A stretch of 64,000 nt of DNA from Glandiceps talaboti (Eukaryota; Hemichordata; Enteropneusta; Spengelidae). Positions within the stretch are counted from its first letter, which is position 1; every line of letters begins with the position of its first letter. Location of the stretch: positions 19,701,651 to 19,765,650 of the forward strand of contig NC_135563.1 of assembly GCF_964340395.1 (NCBI RefSeq), written 5' to 3'. Both the position numbers and the translations under genes were made by a program. The notes below the pieces were generated by a model. That model saw only the letters and a list, made by a program, of their open reading frames with translations. It was not told where the DNA came from and made no database searches. Shown here one piece after another: positions 11,801-29,459 of the stretch.

Positions 11801-13030
11801 CAAGCTATTTACATTGCTTGGTCACGTTGCTACCAGGCTTTAATACCTCACATAGAGCTTACAGAGACAAAAGTGATTACACATCAAGTGTTGTCGCAAC
11901 TGAGAGACAAAGTCAGTCCTAGATTGGCCTCGCACTAAAGACCAGAGATAAAAAAAAAAAAAAAAAAACCTTCCTAGAGGAAAATATAGCTCTGGAAAAG
12001 CGTAGGCCCTACCAATAGCTAATTACACACAATTAAAACGTCTGCATGATCTGATACTCTGTACCTAAAAAGTAGTTGTGAAAAAGGAGACTTGCCTAAA
12101 AGCATTAAAAAACGAAAAGTCGATGGTCGTTCCTTGGTGACAGCGCTTAGACTGAAGTCCAATGACAGACAAGAGCGCCCTCAACGTGCCACAAGAACAT
12201 TAATTTCTGTCTATACGTTGTAACTCCAGAAATTACATTACTCCACAGCTCTGCCAGACTACTTTTACTGTTTTTCACACCTAAACTTTGACCCTAAGCC
12301 AAACAGGGTCCTTCATTCTGTGGGCAATAGACCCTCCAACAACTGAGATTCTAAGATTGGGCATGGCATAGTAGTATTCATGTACAAGTGGGTGCCACAG
12401 GGGTGATAGAAACCGGCATAGGAAACCGGAAGCATATATACGAAGATTTATATACATGTATATGTTTTTGGCTACTTTTATCTTCAATAATGATATTATC
12501 TATGTTGAGAGTTATTTATTCGCAATGTTTATATTTCAGTTAATTGACAAAGTATAAACATCATGCTCAGCGACACTTCGAATACTAGTATTATACTAAT
12601 ATAGTCTCCCAAGTGCTGTACGCGATCTCACCACTGTTTCAAAATCACTCACTCAGTCGACCATTTCACTCAAAAGAAAAAGAACACATTTGTGTTTCAA
12701 AATATGTATTGAAATAAAGATCGAAAAAAGCTCGTCGACTTGACTTGGTAACTGAGATCGTGTCAGTAGAAAAATAATACTCGGGCTTTCAAGAATGAGA
12801 GTTCATAATTAATGGTTGAGGGCGCTCTACAGTATGTTCAAACACTGTATGCAGCGAAATTGATCAACAGGTGTCCCTTCACTCGTGTACATGTATAGGC
12901 CATACAGCGACATTTTCTTCTTTTAAGAAGAAACAGAAAGTTCCTACATCAATTGAATTATGAATTCTGTTATCCTGCAACGCATGCAAGTTTGATTTTC
13001 CAAAAAACCGTGACAGTAGACGAGTAGTCT
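8870..13030. other. Intergenic, AT-rich, no gene recognised
   Basis: Contains a pentanucleotide microsatellite (11411-11455) and a poly-A run at about 11951-11968. Open frames at 9131-9343, 10796-11059 (minus), 11028-11246 and 12281-12487 (minus) have no recognisable motif and are in the length range expected by chance. A GGTTCGATCC word near 10217 resembles a tRNA B box, but no matching A box is evident. Confidence 0.5.
11411..11455 (+). repeat. (TCTCA)n microsatellite
   Basis: Nine uninterrupted copies of the pentamer TCTCA. Confidence 0.95.
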
Positions 13031-13033
13031 TTT

Positions 13034-13413
13034 ACAACGAAAATCATAAACCATAAAACAAAACGTCGCCTGGTTCAACACAAATCTCTCTATCATTTGC
13101 TGTATTTGTTTTTGTCTGTCTAGACAAAATATCTCTTTGATGTTGTATATCTGGCTCGACACACATCTAATCAATATTTCCACATGTTATCGTCTGGCAC
13201 GATAACAACTTACAATTAAAGGACGTTGTACATGATGGTAGCTCATGCAAAGAAAGTGTAACAATATTCGTAAAGAGGTTTGTCAGCCCAGAGGATTTAC
13301 GAAACGCTATTGGTAAGATTTTTGCCTAGGCAGACGATAAAATGTAGCAATATCAATGAAATTTTTGTCGAGCCAAGCGACGTTTTGTTTCAGGGTTTAT
13401 GATTTTCATTGTA
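13034..13413. mobile_element. Inverted-repeat element with repeated subterminal motif (family D)
   Basis: The left end (ACAACGAAAATCATAAACC, then AAAACGTCGCCTGG) recurs inverted at the right (CGACGTTTTGTTTCAGGG, then TTTATGATTTTCATTGT). Inside, a motif of about 40 bases combining CAGACGATAA, a CAATAT block and ATTTTTGTCGAGCC recurs several times on both strands. A second copy sits in intron 2 of CYP26 copy 1 (20618-21090). No transposase frame is present. Confidence 0.55.
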
Positions 13414-16400
13414 GTGGTCCGAGGATAAACTAGTCAGGTTTCAAGCTCAAGACAAATTATCCAGTGTTGAAATATGAAGTGCATTGACTTTAGTGTGAAT
13501 GGTTATATAGGTTGAACACAATGGAAGAGACAAAATGAAGTTTAAAAAAAGAACTAAAATGTTTAAATAAATGAATAAGTACTATAGGGTAGTGAATTCC
13601 TGAGTTTAGTGAACATTAGGTCTACTTCAATTTGCATTGGCTCAAAGTAAGATTAAATTTCGGAATGTAGAAGTTATCGTGAAGTGTCAATACTATTCTC
13701 AAACAATTACTTCATATCACAGACAAGGAAGAACTTGTTCATATCCAAGGTCTGTCTGAGTACCTGGTTTATGATTTGAATAGCAAATAAATCAGAGTGC
13801 GTATTGGCCTACATATAGTGCCGAACACACAGTGCATTCACCTAGCCTGTTGCAGCACATATTCTGAATTCATCAGCGATAGCTTGTCGATTTGCTACGG
13901 TAGCTTGTTAGTGCCATGCACTGAAGATTTGGAATTACCTATTGTATTTCTCAGTTGATTTCCAATTTCAAAACTGGAAAAGTGTAAATATAAAATCAAA
14001 AAGAAATAAACTGAAAATGTCGGAAAATCAAAATCAACCTGAAATAATTTTCCCGGCAGTGGAAGTAATTGCCACTGTGGTGAGAACATTACCACTAGCG
14101 GTGGAAATAAATTTCGTCCTGTAAATATTTTATTTAAAAAATTACCATCTTTGAACACCAAAAATCACTCTTTTAGATCCATTTGGCATATTATGAATGT
14201 GAACGGTAACTTCAAACCGGCTGTATTTAGTTTGGATTGTATTACTTCGTTTTCTGTCATTCTAGTACACTTGCCAGACAATACTTAATGTCGGCTTAGT
14301 TATTTCAATTGTGAATGAGGTAGTAAAGTTCGTTAGGTTCACCGAGACCTACTCGTGCTTGTCCCTAGATCAGGCCATACGCACTCAGGTCGTCAACAAA
14401 AAGGGCGTCGTAGCCTAGTTAAAATTAAAGGTTACACCGACCTAAATGTGCCTGGAAAAACGCCAACATTTTTCATATTCTTTCCAAGTATTACATATTA
14501 TCAAAGTGTGTGTAATGGTCATAGTGGATCGTTTTTTGATATCTAAATTATTTGGGACGCTCCCCCCCCCCTGTATCGCGTCGAAAGAGTTACAAACATA
14601 TATACACAGTCTGCAAATACGACGTGTAGTGTCACCCTAGGCTATTAAAAGAGTCACTCACAGAAGAATGGTTTATAGGGCTGACCAACCTAAAGAGCCA
14701 GCAATCACAGAAGACTGTTTTATAGGGCTGACCGACACCACATGGATGGCAATCTAATAAAAAACAGTACGAGAGAATAGGAGCAGCCTTAAATGTTCGG
14801 TTTGTTGTCATCATTCCACCTCAGCTCACAATAACTTCGTGTATTTATATCGCCTATAGTTCGAATGTATATGTAAAGACTGTATCTAAACATTCAACAA
14901 ACCTAATTTCATCACAATAAACAGCTGTGCAATAAAATGTCTGAGTCTTCCAATATTTTAGTCTTGAGGTCATGACCTTTTTTTCGGGGGGAGGGAGGGT
15001 CCATGGCCTCATTCCCAGATGAAGATGGCTGCTAGTCGTCGAAATGTTGGTTGCAATTCATGTTGATTGATGAAATTAAGTTTTGTTGAGGGTTTTACAC
15101 AAACTAGTTGAACACGTATTAACACTGTATTATATGTAGGCCTACACTGCACCGTGACTCTGACGAAATACACTACTTAGTCACTGTCATTGTCAATGTC
15201 AGGGACACTGTGCTTTGTGTAGTCAATCTTGCAGACGGTGCACGCATTTCGCTGTCCTTGCGGACGGTGCACGCGTTTAGCTCAACACCGTCCTGCGAAA
15301 AAGCAGTGTAACCCGTCTATATCGTGTGCGGAAGCATTTTACGAATAACAAAAGAATGATATGCAAAGCTTTCAAATATTAGCAATCAATCGAATAAGTA
15401 CTAATTTTGCATCTTTTTGACGATAGTAGTAGCTGGTAAGATCACAAAAAGTGTCGAAATCGGAACTTTTCAAGTTCCGACCGTAATTTCAAAAGTCTCA
15501 CCTTACAAACTCCGTCATATTTGATCGGGACGTCAACGCGAGCATCATACGTAAGGAGGAACCCTGAACATTACGGTTGAACTTGTGATTTCGAGATTTT
15601 TGATCCTCCGAACTTGTACTTTTGCAGCCACAGCGAGGTAAAATTACTGAATAGTCGATTCGTTGTTATTATTTGACCACAGGATGCATTAATTAGTTAG
15701 TTACCAGCATTTCTGGTAAACCTAGGTTTCACGAGTGTCTCTTTGCAGGACACTATATACAGTATTAATGTTTTTGAAGTCGGCTAGTGATATGAGGAAA
15801 ATTCTCGATCCGCTAAAGATCACTATAAATTTCTTATTCATTGTGGTTGTCGACCACTGTGAAAAACAACACGGTCTCTTTAGTTTTCTTGTTCATAATA
15901 CGAATACCATTTCCAGCGTTGATAACGCAAGGTCTTTCAAAGTTATATTTTAAGGTGAAGGCCGTTCAGGTTTGGGTTCACAGTGAAAGGTCACGAATGA
16001 CGTCATACATTACATGCACGGTTTGCTACTTTATAATCTGACGCGGACAGAAATCTGTTTACTTTTAATTATTTTCCATGGTAACCAATTGTGTAGTTTT
16101 TAAATCGTAGAAATAATAGAATCTTTATTTTTAGTTATTCAAATGAAAAATCCGAGCGACTTCAAAAGAAAACTGTGCTAAATATTTGTATCACATTCCA
16201 GGATCATATATAAGTCAATGATTATTTTCCAATAACTTTTTATAATCGGCCGTGGAATGTTCCATATATGTGACTTTTGATGACTATCGGGTGTAACAGT
16301 GTGTAACTCACGACAAATCAAATATTCATTGACTAGCGTTCGAAGTATATACGTTTTGGGACACCACCCTTCCCTTCATTTGTCTTCAGTGTTGACAAGC

Positions 16401-16678
16401 AATTCAATGTCTATTCCCAAAGTACACTGCAGTGTTTACATATAATAGTTCATTATTTATGAAGGGAGAAAATGGTTGTTGAAAGAGTCAAGAAATTTAA
16501 ACCGTCAACCGAGGACAAATTTGGAAACGCACGGTTCGCGAAGTGCATGACATTTGTTCGAAGGTCGTGTTATTAACACTGTGTCATCTCAGTCACGATA
16601 CGGATCGATAGTTTTGCTTAATTTTAGAAATGCATAAACCCCAATGTGATAAGGAAGACGTGTTTGGTTCTATCTGGT

Positions 16679-16728
16679 TGACCTTGACCGTCACCTGGCC
16701 TGACCTACGATATTACTTTAGAAGGTCA
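16679..16728. promoter_or_regulatory. Cluster of nuclear-receptor half-sites
   Basis: TGACCT (16679-16684), TGACCG (16685-16690), TGACCT (16701-16706) and AGGTCA (16723-16728) fall within 50 bases. On the minus strand the first pair reads TCAAGGTCA at its end, the extended half-site used by ERR and NR5A type receptors. The cluster lies about 1.8 kb upstream of the CYP26 copy 1 start codon. No pair has the canonical DR5 or DR2 spacing, so receptor type is uncertain. Confidence 0.3.
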
Positions 16729-17768
16729 CATCTCTACATCCATCCACGTTAATCAAACAGTAATAAGAATTAGGAAAACAAAGAGGCAATTATTATTTCT
16801 TCATATTCGCTGGTTTTATTATGTTTTAATATATTAAATGGATTGCAATTTTTTCAAAAATTGACTATGTGTATTAACACGAAATCGTGTGTGGAATATT
16901 TGATCTATACCATCTACAAAAATATTGTGATTTATCCAACCCTGTAAAGCAAGGCATCTTTGATTTATGAGGAAAAATTGCATACGATTATGTGCATCAG
17001 TAACGAATCCATTCTACATATTGATGTAGTAACATTTCTGATCTTTTAAACAGGGTGAAATAAAAACGTTTGTGTTTTGATATAAAAGATTGGCACACTG
17101 ATAATATATCTTTGAATTTAATTGAATAGGTATTACATTTGTATTGTCGTTGCCAAAAGGTGTTAGACAATGCATTGATTCTACACGATTCTGAAGACTT
17201 CGAACTACCACAGACAAGTAACTACCATTCTGTTGATCTCAATGCGTCCACAACAATGATCCTTTATATGGATACTTGCTCTACAAAATGTCGAAAATTT
17301 CAAGGTGACCTTCAAGTTGTCTGTGTCTAATATTGTCCCTCAACCCTTTACTTGTATTTTGTTCATGTCGAAGCATTCTAAACTGGGGTCATGTGAGTTT
17401 ATGTTTTACCGTAACGTTCAATCCGATGAATTTCCATTAAACAACGATATTGAGCTAAAGTTGCCACTAATGTGGTTTGATATTATCGTATTCTGGCAGT
17501 GTCGGGGGTAATGGCCGCAGTTGTATGGAGGTAAAACATGGAATGGCTCTTCTCTCATTTTGGACCTGTCGGGTCTTTAAAGGTCCGTAGACGTTTGAAG
17601 AGTGTGTGAGATGTGACTTTGGGCTGGATGATTTGAAGATGATTTCCGAATGATACATTCGGGATAGTTGTACAAGACGCGGCATTGTCTTGATCGAATA
17701 CAACTCTTATACCGGGGTCAGTATCCTTTTCGGATTGACCAATTTTCACGGTTTGTGATAGAATCTCC

Positions 17769-17771
<3 letters not shown>

Positions 17772-17804
<33 letters not shown>

Positions 17805-17821
17805 TAGTATATATATATATA
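17772..17821 (+). repeat. (TA)n microsatellite
   Basis: Nearly pure TA dinucleotide run with one CTAG interruption. Confidence 0.95.
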
Positions 17822-18318
17822 CGTTTTCGCTTAGTGCACCGAACTGTCACCTTTTCCCTCCTCACTTTAGCTGCATGTATCTGCCACATCGGACGCCGGA
17901 TAATTTTCTCCAGAATGCTCATCCAAGGTGCTGATTTGGGAGCAATTGATCTGATAACAAGGGTCCAACCTATTTACCTGAAAACATAGCAAATATTACA
18001 TTCGTGTCACGTTAACCACACAAACCAAGCAACATTCAAACACTGACAAACAATCAACCATTCTTGCGTCTCAGTTCTTTTGTGTATTTCTTTCCACCCG
18101 GATGCTTTGCTTCCGGAATTCATTGTCTTCTGTCAAAAGAGTATACGCATTTTCCCCTTACCTGGTATATTGTTGGGTGCCAAACTTTTTACCTGGGCAT
18201 TGTTAATATTCTTTTGTCCGAACTTTGACGTCCCTTTTGGCTTAAACCATATAGTATAGGAAACTTCCGGAGTACAATCATGCACCGCTTTTCAAGGGGC
18301 GGATTCGGTCCTCAGAGT

Positions 18319-18335
18319 TGAACTCGGGTTGAACT
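18319..18335 (-). promoter_or_regulatory. Consensus DR5 retinoic acid response element of CYP26 copy 1
   Basis: The plus strand reads TGAACTcgggtTGAACT; on the minus strand this is AGTTCA, five bases, AGTTCA. Both half-sites fit the RAR/RXR consensus RGKTCA exactly and the spacing of five is the classical RARE. It lies 60 bases upstream of a TATA box. Vertebrate CYP26A1 promoters carry a proximal DR5 with AGTTCA half-sites in a comparable place. Function here is inferred, not shown. Confidence 0.75.
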
Positions 18336-18395
18336 TTATCGCATGCATAAACAACAGAAGCACGTAAATACGTAAATAAGCAGCCGATAAGAGTG

Positions 18396-18403
18396 TATAT
18401 AAA
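18396..18403 (+). promoter_or_regulatory. TATA box of CYP26 copy 1
   Basis: TATATAAA sits 108 bases before the start codon, predicting transcription start near 18425-18430 and a 5' UTR of about 75 bases. No ATG occurs between that point and 18504. Confidence 0.65.
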
Positions 18404-18503
18404 TGTTGCATTTGCGACAAATCCGTAGAAGCCATCCTACCAACAACACATACACTTGTTATTATTTTTAGGTTGATTGTGATCAAAACTGCGATAATTT
18501 AAG

Positions 18504-23808
<5,305 letters not shown>

Positions 23809-24473
23809 AATAGAATTGGCTTGGCAAAATGCAATGTCGTTGACAATTTCGCTGTTGACAAATGCTACAGTGCTAGGCCTCGTCTAAGGTGTCAGCAAGC
23901 AGTAAATATACCGCGAAACATCAAAATTGGTTTAGGTTAATCCTGTATTGATATTTAAATTGAACAACAGAATGTATGATATATTACACTTCTGAAATAT
24001 TTAGCATTTGACTTTTTTTCAACTGTGTATGAAGATTTACTTTCATGTTTAAAAACGGGTGGCAGACTTGGTCGTTTTGGTATTTGACCATTTTCGGGGA
24101 TTTTCTCTTGTATACCTCACTTGAGGATAGACTTTCAAGTCGAGCCTATAGGCCTACAATAGGCTACATATGCAACTTTCACCTGCGCAGAATTCGGCAG
24201 ATTTTGGGACCTGTCAAGGGGTAAAGAAACGTTATTGATACTGGCACCATGCCAATGTGTTGGTGCACTGCCACCGACGATAATATGTTGCTTCCGTTCT
24301 ACATAACTTCTTTTCAACCGTCTCAGGTCTTCTCAGGGTAAATTTGGACACATTCCAATCAACTTCAGGACACTCAGGGGCCTATCAATCACATACTTTT
24401 CACCCCAAACAACTTCTCCAATTTGATGATACGTTATGTCCTATTGGACAGGGTTATTAATGGCATGTCACCC

Positions 24474-24479
24474 AATAAA
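24474..24479 (+). terminator. Possible polyadenylation signal for CYP26 copy 1
   Basis: AATAAA, 666 bases after the stop codon. No canonical signal lies closer. A second AATAAA is at about 24681. Confidence 0.35.
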
Positions 24480-25715
24480 TACCACGATGCATATGTGCTT
24501 TATCGGCGTGATATTGCATAGCCTATTTTACAACAATGATGCATATGACATAGCTCAACAGTACAGTTGCTCTACTTCTTTTTATAGCACAGGACTTTGC
24601 CCATGCTGTAAGTTAAAGACACGAGTGTTATCCCGCTAAATGTTTCACACCGGCCACTTTGCCCATTTCCCGCCGACAAAAATAAACAACAGTTTTACAT
24701 TTTATTTGTGTATTAATCTTCCGACATACATATATTTCAAGTACAAAGTTATTTTTGAGCTACAACATAAATATTTTTCTGACCTATGATTTGTAGTCAA
24801 AATTTTGCACTTCAAACTCATATCGTATAAATTAGAGGGAAAAAAGAAATATAGTTCTTTTCCCGCCAAAAGTTTTATAGAACAAAATCTTTTCTGTAAT
24901 TTTCCGAAACTTTTCATTTTTATTTCAAACTGGAATATAGAAATGGTAGGAATATACGAATTTACGTAAAAATTGGCTTTTTCAAAATTATTGTGCATAC
25001 AAAAATTTGATTAAGCTAAATTTAACCTTTGACCTTAATGAAACCATGAGACGACAACCCTTATTTCCAGTATGATGCATCTTGACGGAAATACCGTTAT
25101 TTTGAATTTGAGTCACAACATTTAACAAGATTGTGATAAGTTGTGTAATCTTATTTTCATATTTACTTCTTTTATTTAATCTTCGGGAATTTTCTTGAAG
25201 TAATGTATTCACCACCACACTTGCTACAAACAGCTAATTGTTGGCATTATTCATATGAATATCAAATGTACATCTTACGACATTTATTATTCTAGACAGA
25301 TCATAATTTTTTTTCTCTATGTACTTATGTTACAAAGGAAGCATTAGATTTACAGACAGGGAATTTGATATACCCTTTCCATTACTGCTCTTTCTAGTAG
25401 ATAATAAAACTACATTGCAATGAAGGAAAATACAGTAACGGAAAAACCGGTTGAATTTGAAACGTCCAATTCTTATATGCAAGCAAGTCGACTATTTATT
25501 TTAAAGTACTTTGCCGAATACTACATTTGATGGAACTACATTAAAAGAGGCAGCCTAAATAACTTTATAGTGTTTAGTAGTTAGCTATGTTAGTTTTGAA
25601 ATCAACTTTACTTTCTTATCTCAACTACTCAATGTACTAAAGCGTACTAAGGCATGTTGAGTGATGCGTCGTAACTGGTAGGACTCTCACCCAGAATTCA
25701 TGCATTCCTTACCTA

Positions 25716-26130
25716 TAGTCTGGTCCCCTGCCCCCTTTCTACCGCTGCTGGCGCTACACTCACGAAAGGAGTCAGGTATGGGCCACCATTTTTGTCAGGA
25801 TCTTGACAAAAATGTCGGACTACCACGTGACATCACTAGCCAATCAACAGTACAGACGCTCGTATACGCGTAAAGTTCAATTTGGTGAGTCGTAGCAACA
25901 TGGCTGTCACTGTCAGTAAAACCCAGTGAAAATAAACACAGCAACAAGTGTAGTTTGTGGGAGTGACGGACTTCGCTTAATTTTTTTTTTTTTTTGTCAA
26001 TAAACTTTTTGACCAATTAGCACACTCGATAGTAATGGCCAATCACAGCCATGCATTAAGTGGCCCATACCTGACTCCTTTCGTGAGTGTAGCGCCAGCA
26101 GCGGTAGAAAGGGGGCAGGGGACCAGACTA
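25716..26130. mobile_element. MULE-like non-autonomous transposon with perfect 71-bp terminal repeats
   Basis: 25716-25786 and 26060-26130 are exact reverse complements, with ends TAGTCTGGTCCCC and GGGGACCAGACTA. The 10-base direct repeat TCCTTACCTA flanks the element at 25706-25715 and 26131-26140. Long terminal repeats with 9-11 base target duplications are typical of Mutator-like elements. The 273-bp interior has no transposase frame. Identical ends imply recent insertion. Confidence 0.85.
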
Positions 26131-28349
26131 TCCTTACCTATAGTACGATATCATCTCTTCCGACCGCAAGGGGGCGGGCTTCGGATCTTTCTCTTCCCAC
26201 ACAAGTTCGTCAAGGGATAGACAGGGAGTCGTGACACGGACTAGGTATTCATTGACAAGTCAAGATGGTTTGATATAGAAACGACAATTTGATAAAATGA
26301 CATAAGTTTCTTACGTGCCCTTTATGATTTAATTGATGTAAAAATTGTCTGGTTTCAAATCATTAAGTGTACACAATCGTGATTAGAATGAAACTATACC
26401 CTTTCCTGATACTTTAGTTAGTTATCAATTTGATAAAGTGTAAGACTGTAACATCAAATTTATAAATGAAATGTAATTTTATGGACTCAGGTGACAGACT
26501 ACATTACTGTGACGTCAAGATAAACTGACTTGATTACATAGTATGATGACGTATAGCGGAAAGTGTCTTAAGCAGACCCAAAGCTAGGACCCAGGGGTTA
26601 TCATACAGTAAGATATGGAAGCACACTAACATTTATATTTTGAATTATCGTAATATATTGCTTTACAAACGCATGATAATAACTTTGCAAAAGTTCAAAT
26701 CAGTTGAGTTAATATGTAGTGTTTGTATTTAGACAGCCATATATTATTGACATGACATTCGGTTTCTGGTGCAAGTGCCTATTAAAGTGTGACAATAAAT
26801 ATAATCTATACTTTAAAGAACTAAACTTGGTCCGATTTATTTCCGATGGTAGTACTTGTATTGTGTGTCTCAATTTTTTTTAGAGAATACTAACATTTTT
26901 CATGAAAAATGGCCAAAGAGGGCGCCGTCTATACGACATGGTAGCTGTCAACGTGAATTGTGAGTGTGAAATACGCGTGATATCCTAGCATTACAAATCA
27001 ATATAATTCACGATGGACTAAAACTTAGTAGTGTAACGTATAATACTAATGGGTAAAGCGCAAAAACCACGCTGCAATTGTTGCATCTATGTCTGAGACA
27101 TGTCTGAAAAATAACGCTTTAAACCAACATATGTTATGTATTCTGTTTTTTTTTAAATAATTTTTTTTATTAAATATTCAACACAAATACAGAATTATTC
27201 TAGACTAGTGTACATTTTATTTTGTACCGCCATGCCGTGGACACAACACCTTGTGGAGCTTTTGAAGACAGTGAATCTAGTTTGGCGGCTTCTCCATGAT
27301 TTCAGGAACAGACTGGTGAGTAAAATTTAATCCTCGTGTCCTCTGAATATTTACGTCACCTTATGATTTGTTTTCGTTTTTGTCCCCAAGACTTGAATTG
27401 GCTCTGTGTACATCGATCGGTCTACAATCTAGATACTCGGCAATCCAGTCGAGATAGTATGGCGCCCTCTATGATGTATTATGGGGAGAATGTAAACACA
27501 TATCGTATGACTGCATTCAGAATACAAAAAATGTATAATATTTCATTTTCATTCACGCTCAGATAATAGATATTAACAAGTGTTAAGAAGCTGTTTTAAG
27601 GGATGTAACCATCAAAGTATCATATGTGCCTGAATATAGATTAATAGTAGTTGTAGTAGTAGTTAGCAACTTCAACATTAGCTGTTTTGAAGCTCTTCCA
27701 ACTTTGAACACTGTTGTCAAAATGTCTCAGCACCGTGATCGCCATGACAACCACTCATGGGCACGAAAACTCTGCTGACGATATTGATTCGGATGTACCA
27801 AGTGGCTGGTACCAAACGGCTCAAGGAGTGTGTAGTATTTCTTATGTTGTTGTTTTCCTTGTCTACAGACTAAATATCACAACGTTAACTTGGAATATAT
27901 TTCCCATAAGTTTATGGAAAGAACTCCAGTTATCTTCTAAGATAATAGAGCATACATTGATACATTTGTAGTAGCAGGATTCGTGTGGGTATATGTATAA
28001 AGCTGAAGAATACTCGATTTCGACTGGTCTGTAATGCGCCCTCTGTGACATATTTGCGCATAAGTGGCTTTCAAACAAACAATGTCATTTAGCCTACATG
28101 ATATATTAGTTTTCATCCAAAAATTCAATTTTACTTTTAATGGATGTTTTATACCCCTAAATACAAATATTTTTGTAAAAAATGTCAAATTGAGAAACAG
28201 AAGAATTTTTGATCCAGTAAATGCATGGTAAAATAAGAAGTATAACAATCTTCTTTACTCACGACATACTTCATAGCACTTCATACTATTACATACTGAT
28301 TTGAAATTGATTGTGCGGTTTGAAGCAATTTTCAATTTTGGTCGATTTA

Positions 28350-28370
28350 GGGTTGGGGTTGGGGTGGGGG
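28350..28370 (+). other. G-quadruplex-like motif
   Basis: Four G runs (3, 4, 4 and 5 Gs) separated by TT, TT and T fit the G3+N1-7 quadruplex pattern. It starts with a telomere-like TTAGGG, but there is no telomeric array. Confidence 0.6.
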
Positions 28371-28527
28371 TCTGAGGCCTAAGCATAAGGCCAAAAAAAG
28401 ATAATTGTTTCTGGTCAGCGCGCGCAACACTTTAATAATTACCTTCGCGTCGGTCTTTTTTTTTTCGTGTTTGTCCAGCCCATGCAGTCTGTAGATCCGG
28501 GGGAGAAACACAAAAACAACCTAATAC

Positions 28528-28740
28528 TTCAGTGAAGACAACTGTAGAGCCAACAATGAACAAGCAAATGACATCTGCCTCACATACACACTTGTTCTAA
28601 AGTACTAAATAAAAAGAACAGTAACCGCCATAAATAGTAGATTGAGTGACAGGTTTGTTGAGAATTGTAAAAAATCGCGTCGTCGCACCACTTTCGACAA
28701 ATTGTCATGACCAGAACGAATTCTTTTTTTTAGGCCTATA
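28528..28740 (+). repeat. Dispersed repeat family E copy
   Basis: Aligns along its length with 22421-22640 with scattered substitutions and small gaps. Confidence 0.6.
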
Positions 28741-29010
28741 AAAATTTAGTTTTTTATCCTACATTACAATAGTGATCTCGCCCCTAAGTAGATACCTTGT
28801 AATCTGACTAAATGCAGGTGATCTCTGAGTACCGAGTGCTTGGGATATTCAGAGTGGCCGATCATTTTAAGAACATCCTTGTATTTCTAAAGTGAAGTTG
28901 ACTCACATAGTTACATAAATACAGTGTTAAGAATTAGCAATAGTTATTAGTGGTCCATTGTCATAAATAGCCCATATATAAAAACAATATGCATGTCATG
29001 TGTATGTCAT

Positions 29011-29201
29011 ACACATACATACATACATACATACATACATACATACATACATACATACATACATACATACATACATACATACATACATACATACATACAT
29101 ACATACATACATACATACATACATACATACATACATACATACATACATACATACATACATACACACACACACATACATACATACATACATACATACATAC
29201 A

Positions 29202-29233
<32 letters not shown>

Positions 29234-29280
29234 CACAGACAGCCAGACATAGACACACAGACAGACAGACAGACACAGTC

Positions 29281-29317
<37 letters not shown>

Positions 29318-29329
29318 CACACACACACA

Positions 29330-29393
<64 letters not shown>
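29011..29393 (+). repeat. Compound (CATA)n(CAGA)n(CA)n microsatellite
   Basis: About 220 bases of CATA, a short CAGA tract to about 29314, then a CA run. Overlapping long frames on both strands are repeat translations. Confidence 0.97.
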
Positions 29394-29394
<1 letters not shown>

Positions 29395-29459
29395 TACATG
29401 CAAGTATGCAACCATGGTATATACAGTGTAATTAAGACACTTCTATACTAAGTATCCGG

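Larger units (their letters stand above)
13414..18300. other. Intergenic region upstream of CYP26 copy 1
   Basis: No gene was recognised. Contents include a duplicated 28-base block near 14660-14730 (CACAGAAGA... to ...GGGCTGACC), a duplicated GGTGCACGC box near 15237 and 15266, a nuclear-receptor half-site cluster (16679-16728) and a (TA)n run (17772-17821). The overlapping short frames at 17139-17934 have no family signature. The last 2 kb may hold distal control elements for CYP26 copy 1. Confidence 0.45.

Noticed and set aside
28346-28351. TTAGGG as an interstitial telomere
   Set aside because: Only one unit; the rest is GGGGTT-like.
29011-29314. Regular repeats considered as a CRISPR-like array
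   Set aside because: The period is four bases with no unique spacers, in an intron-containing genome.
28961-29451. Long open frames on both strands, up to 152 codons
   Set aside because: They are translations of CATA, CAGA and CA microsatellites (YIHT, MYVC, QTDR repeats), open in most frames because the repeats lack stops.
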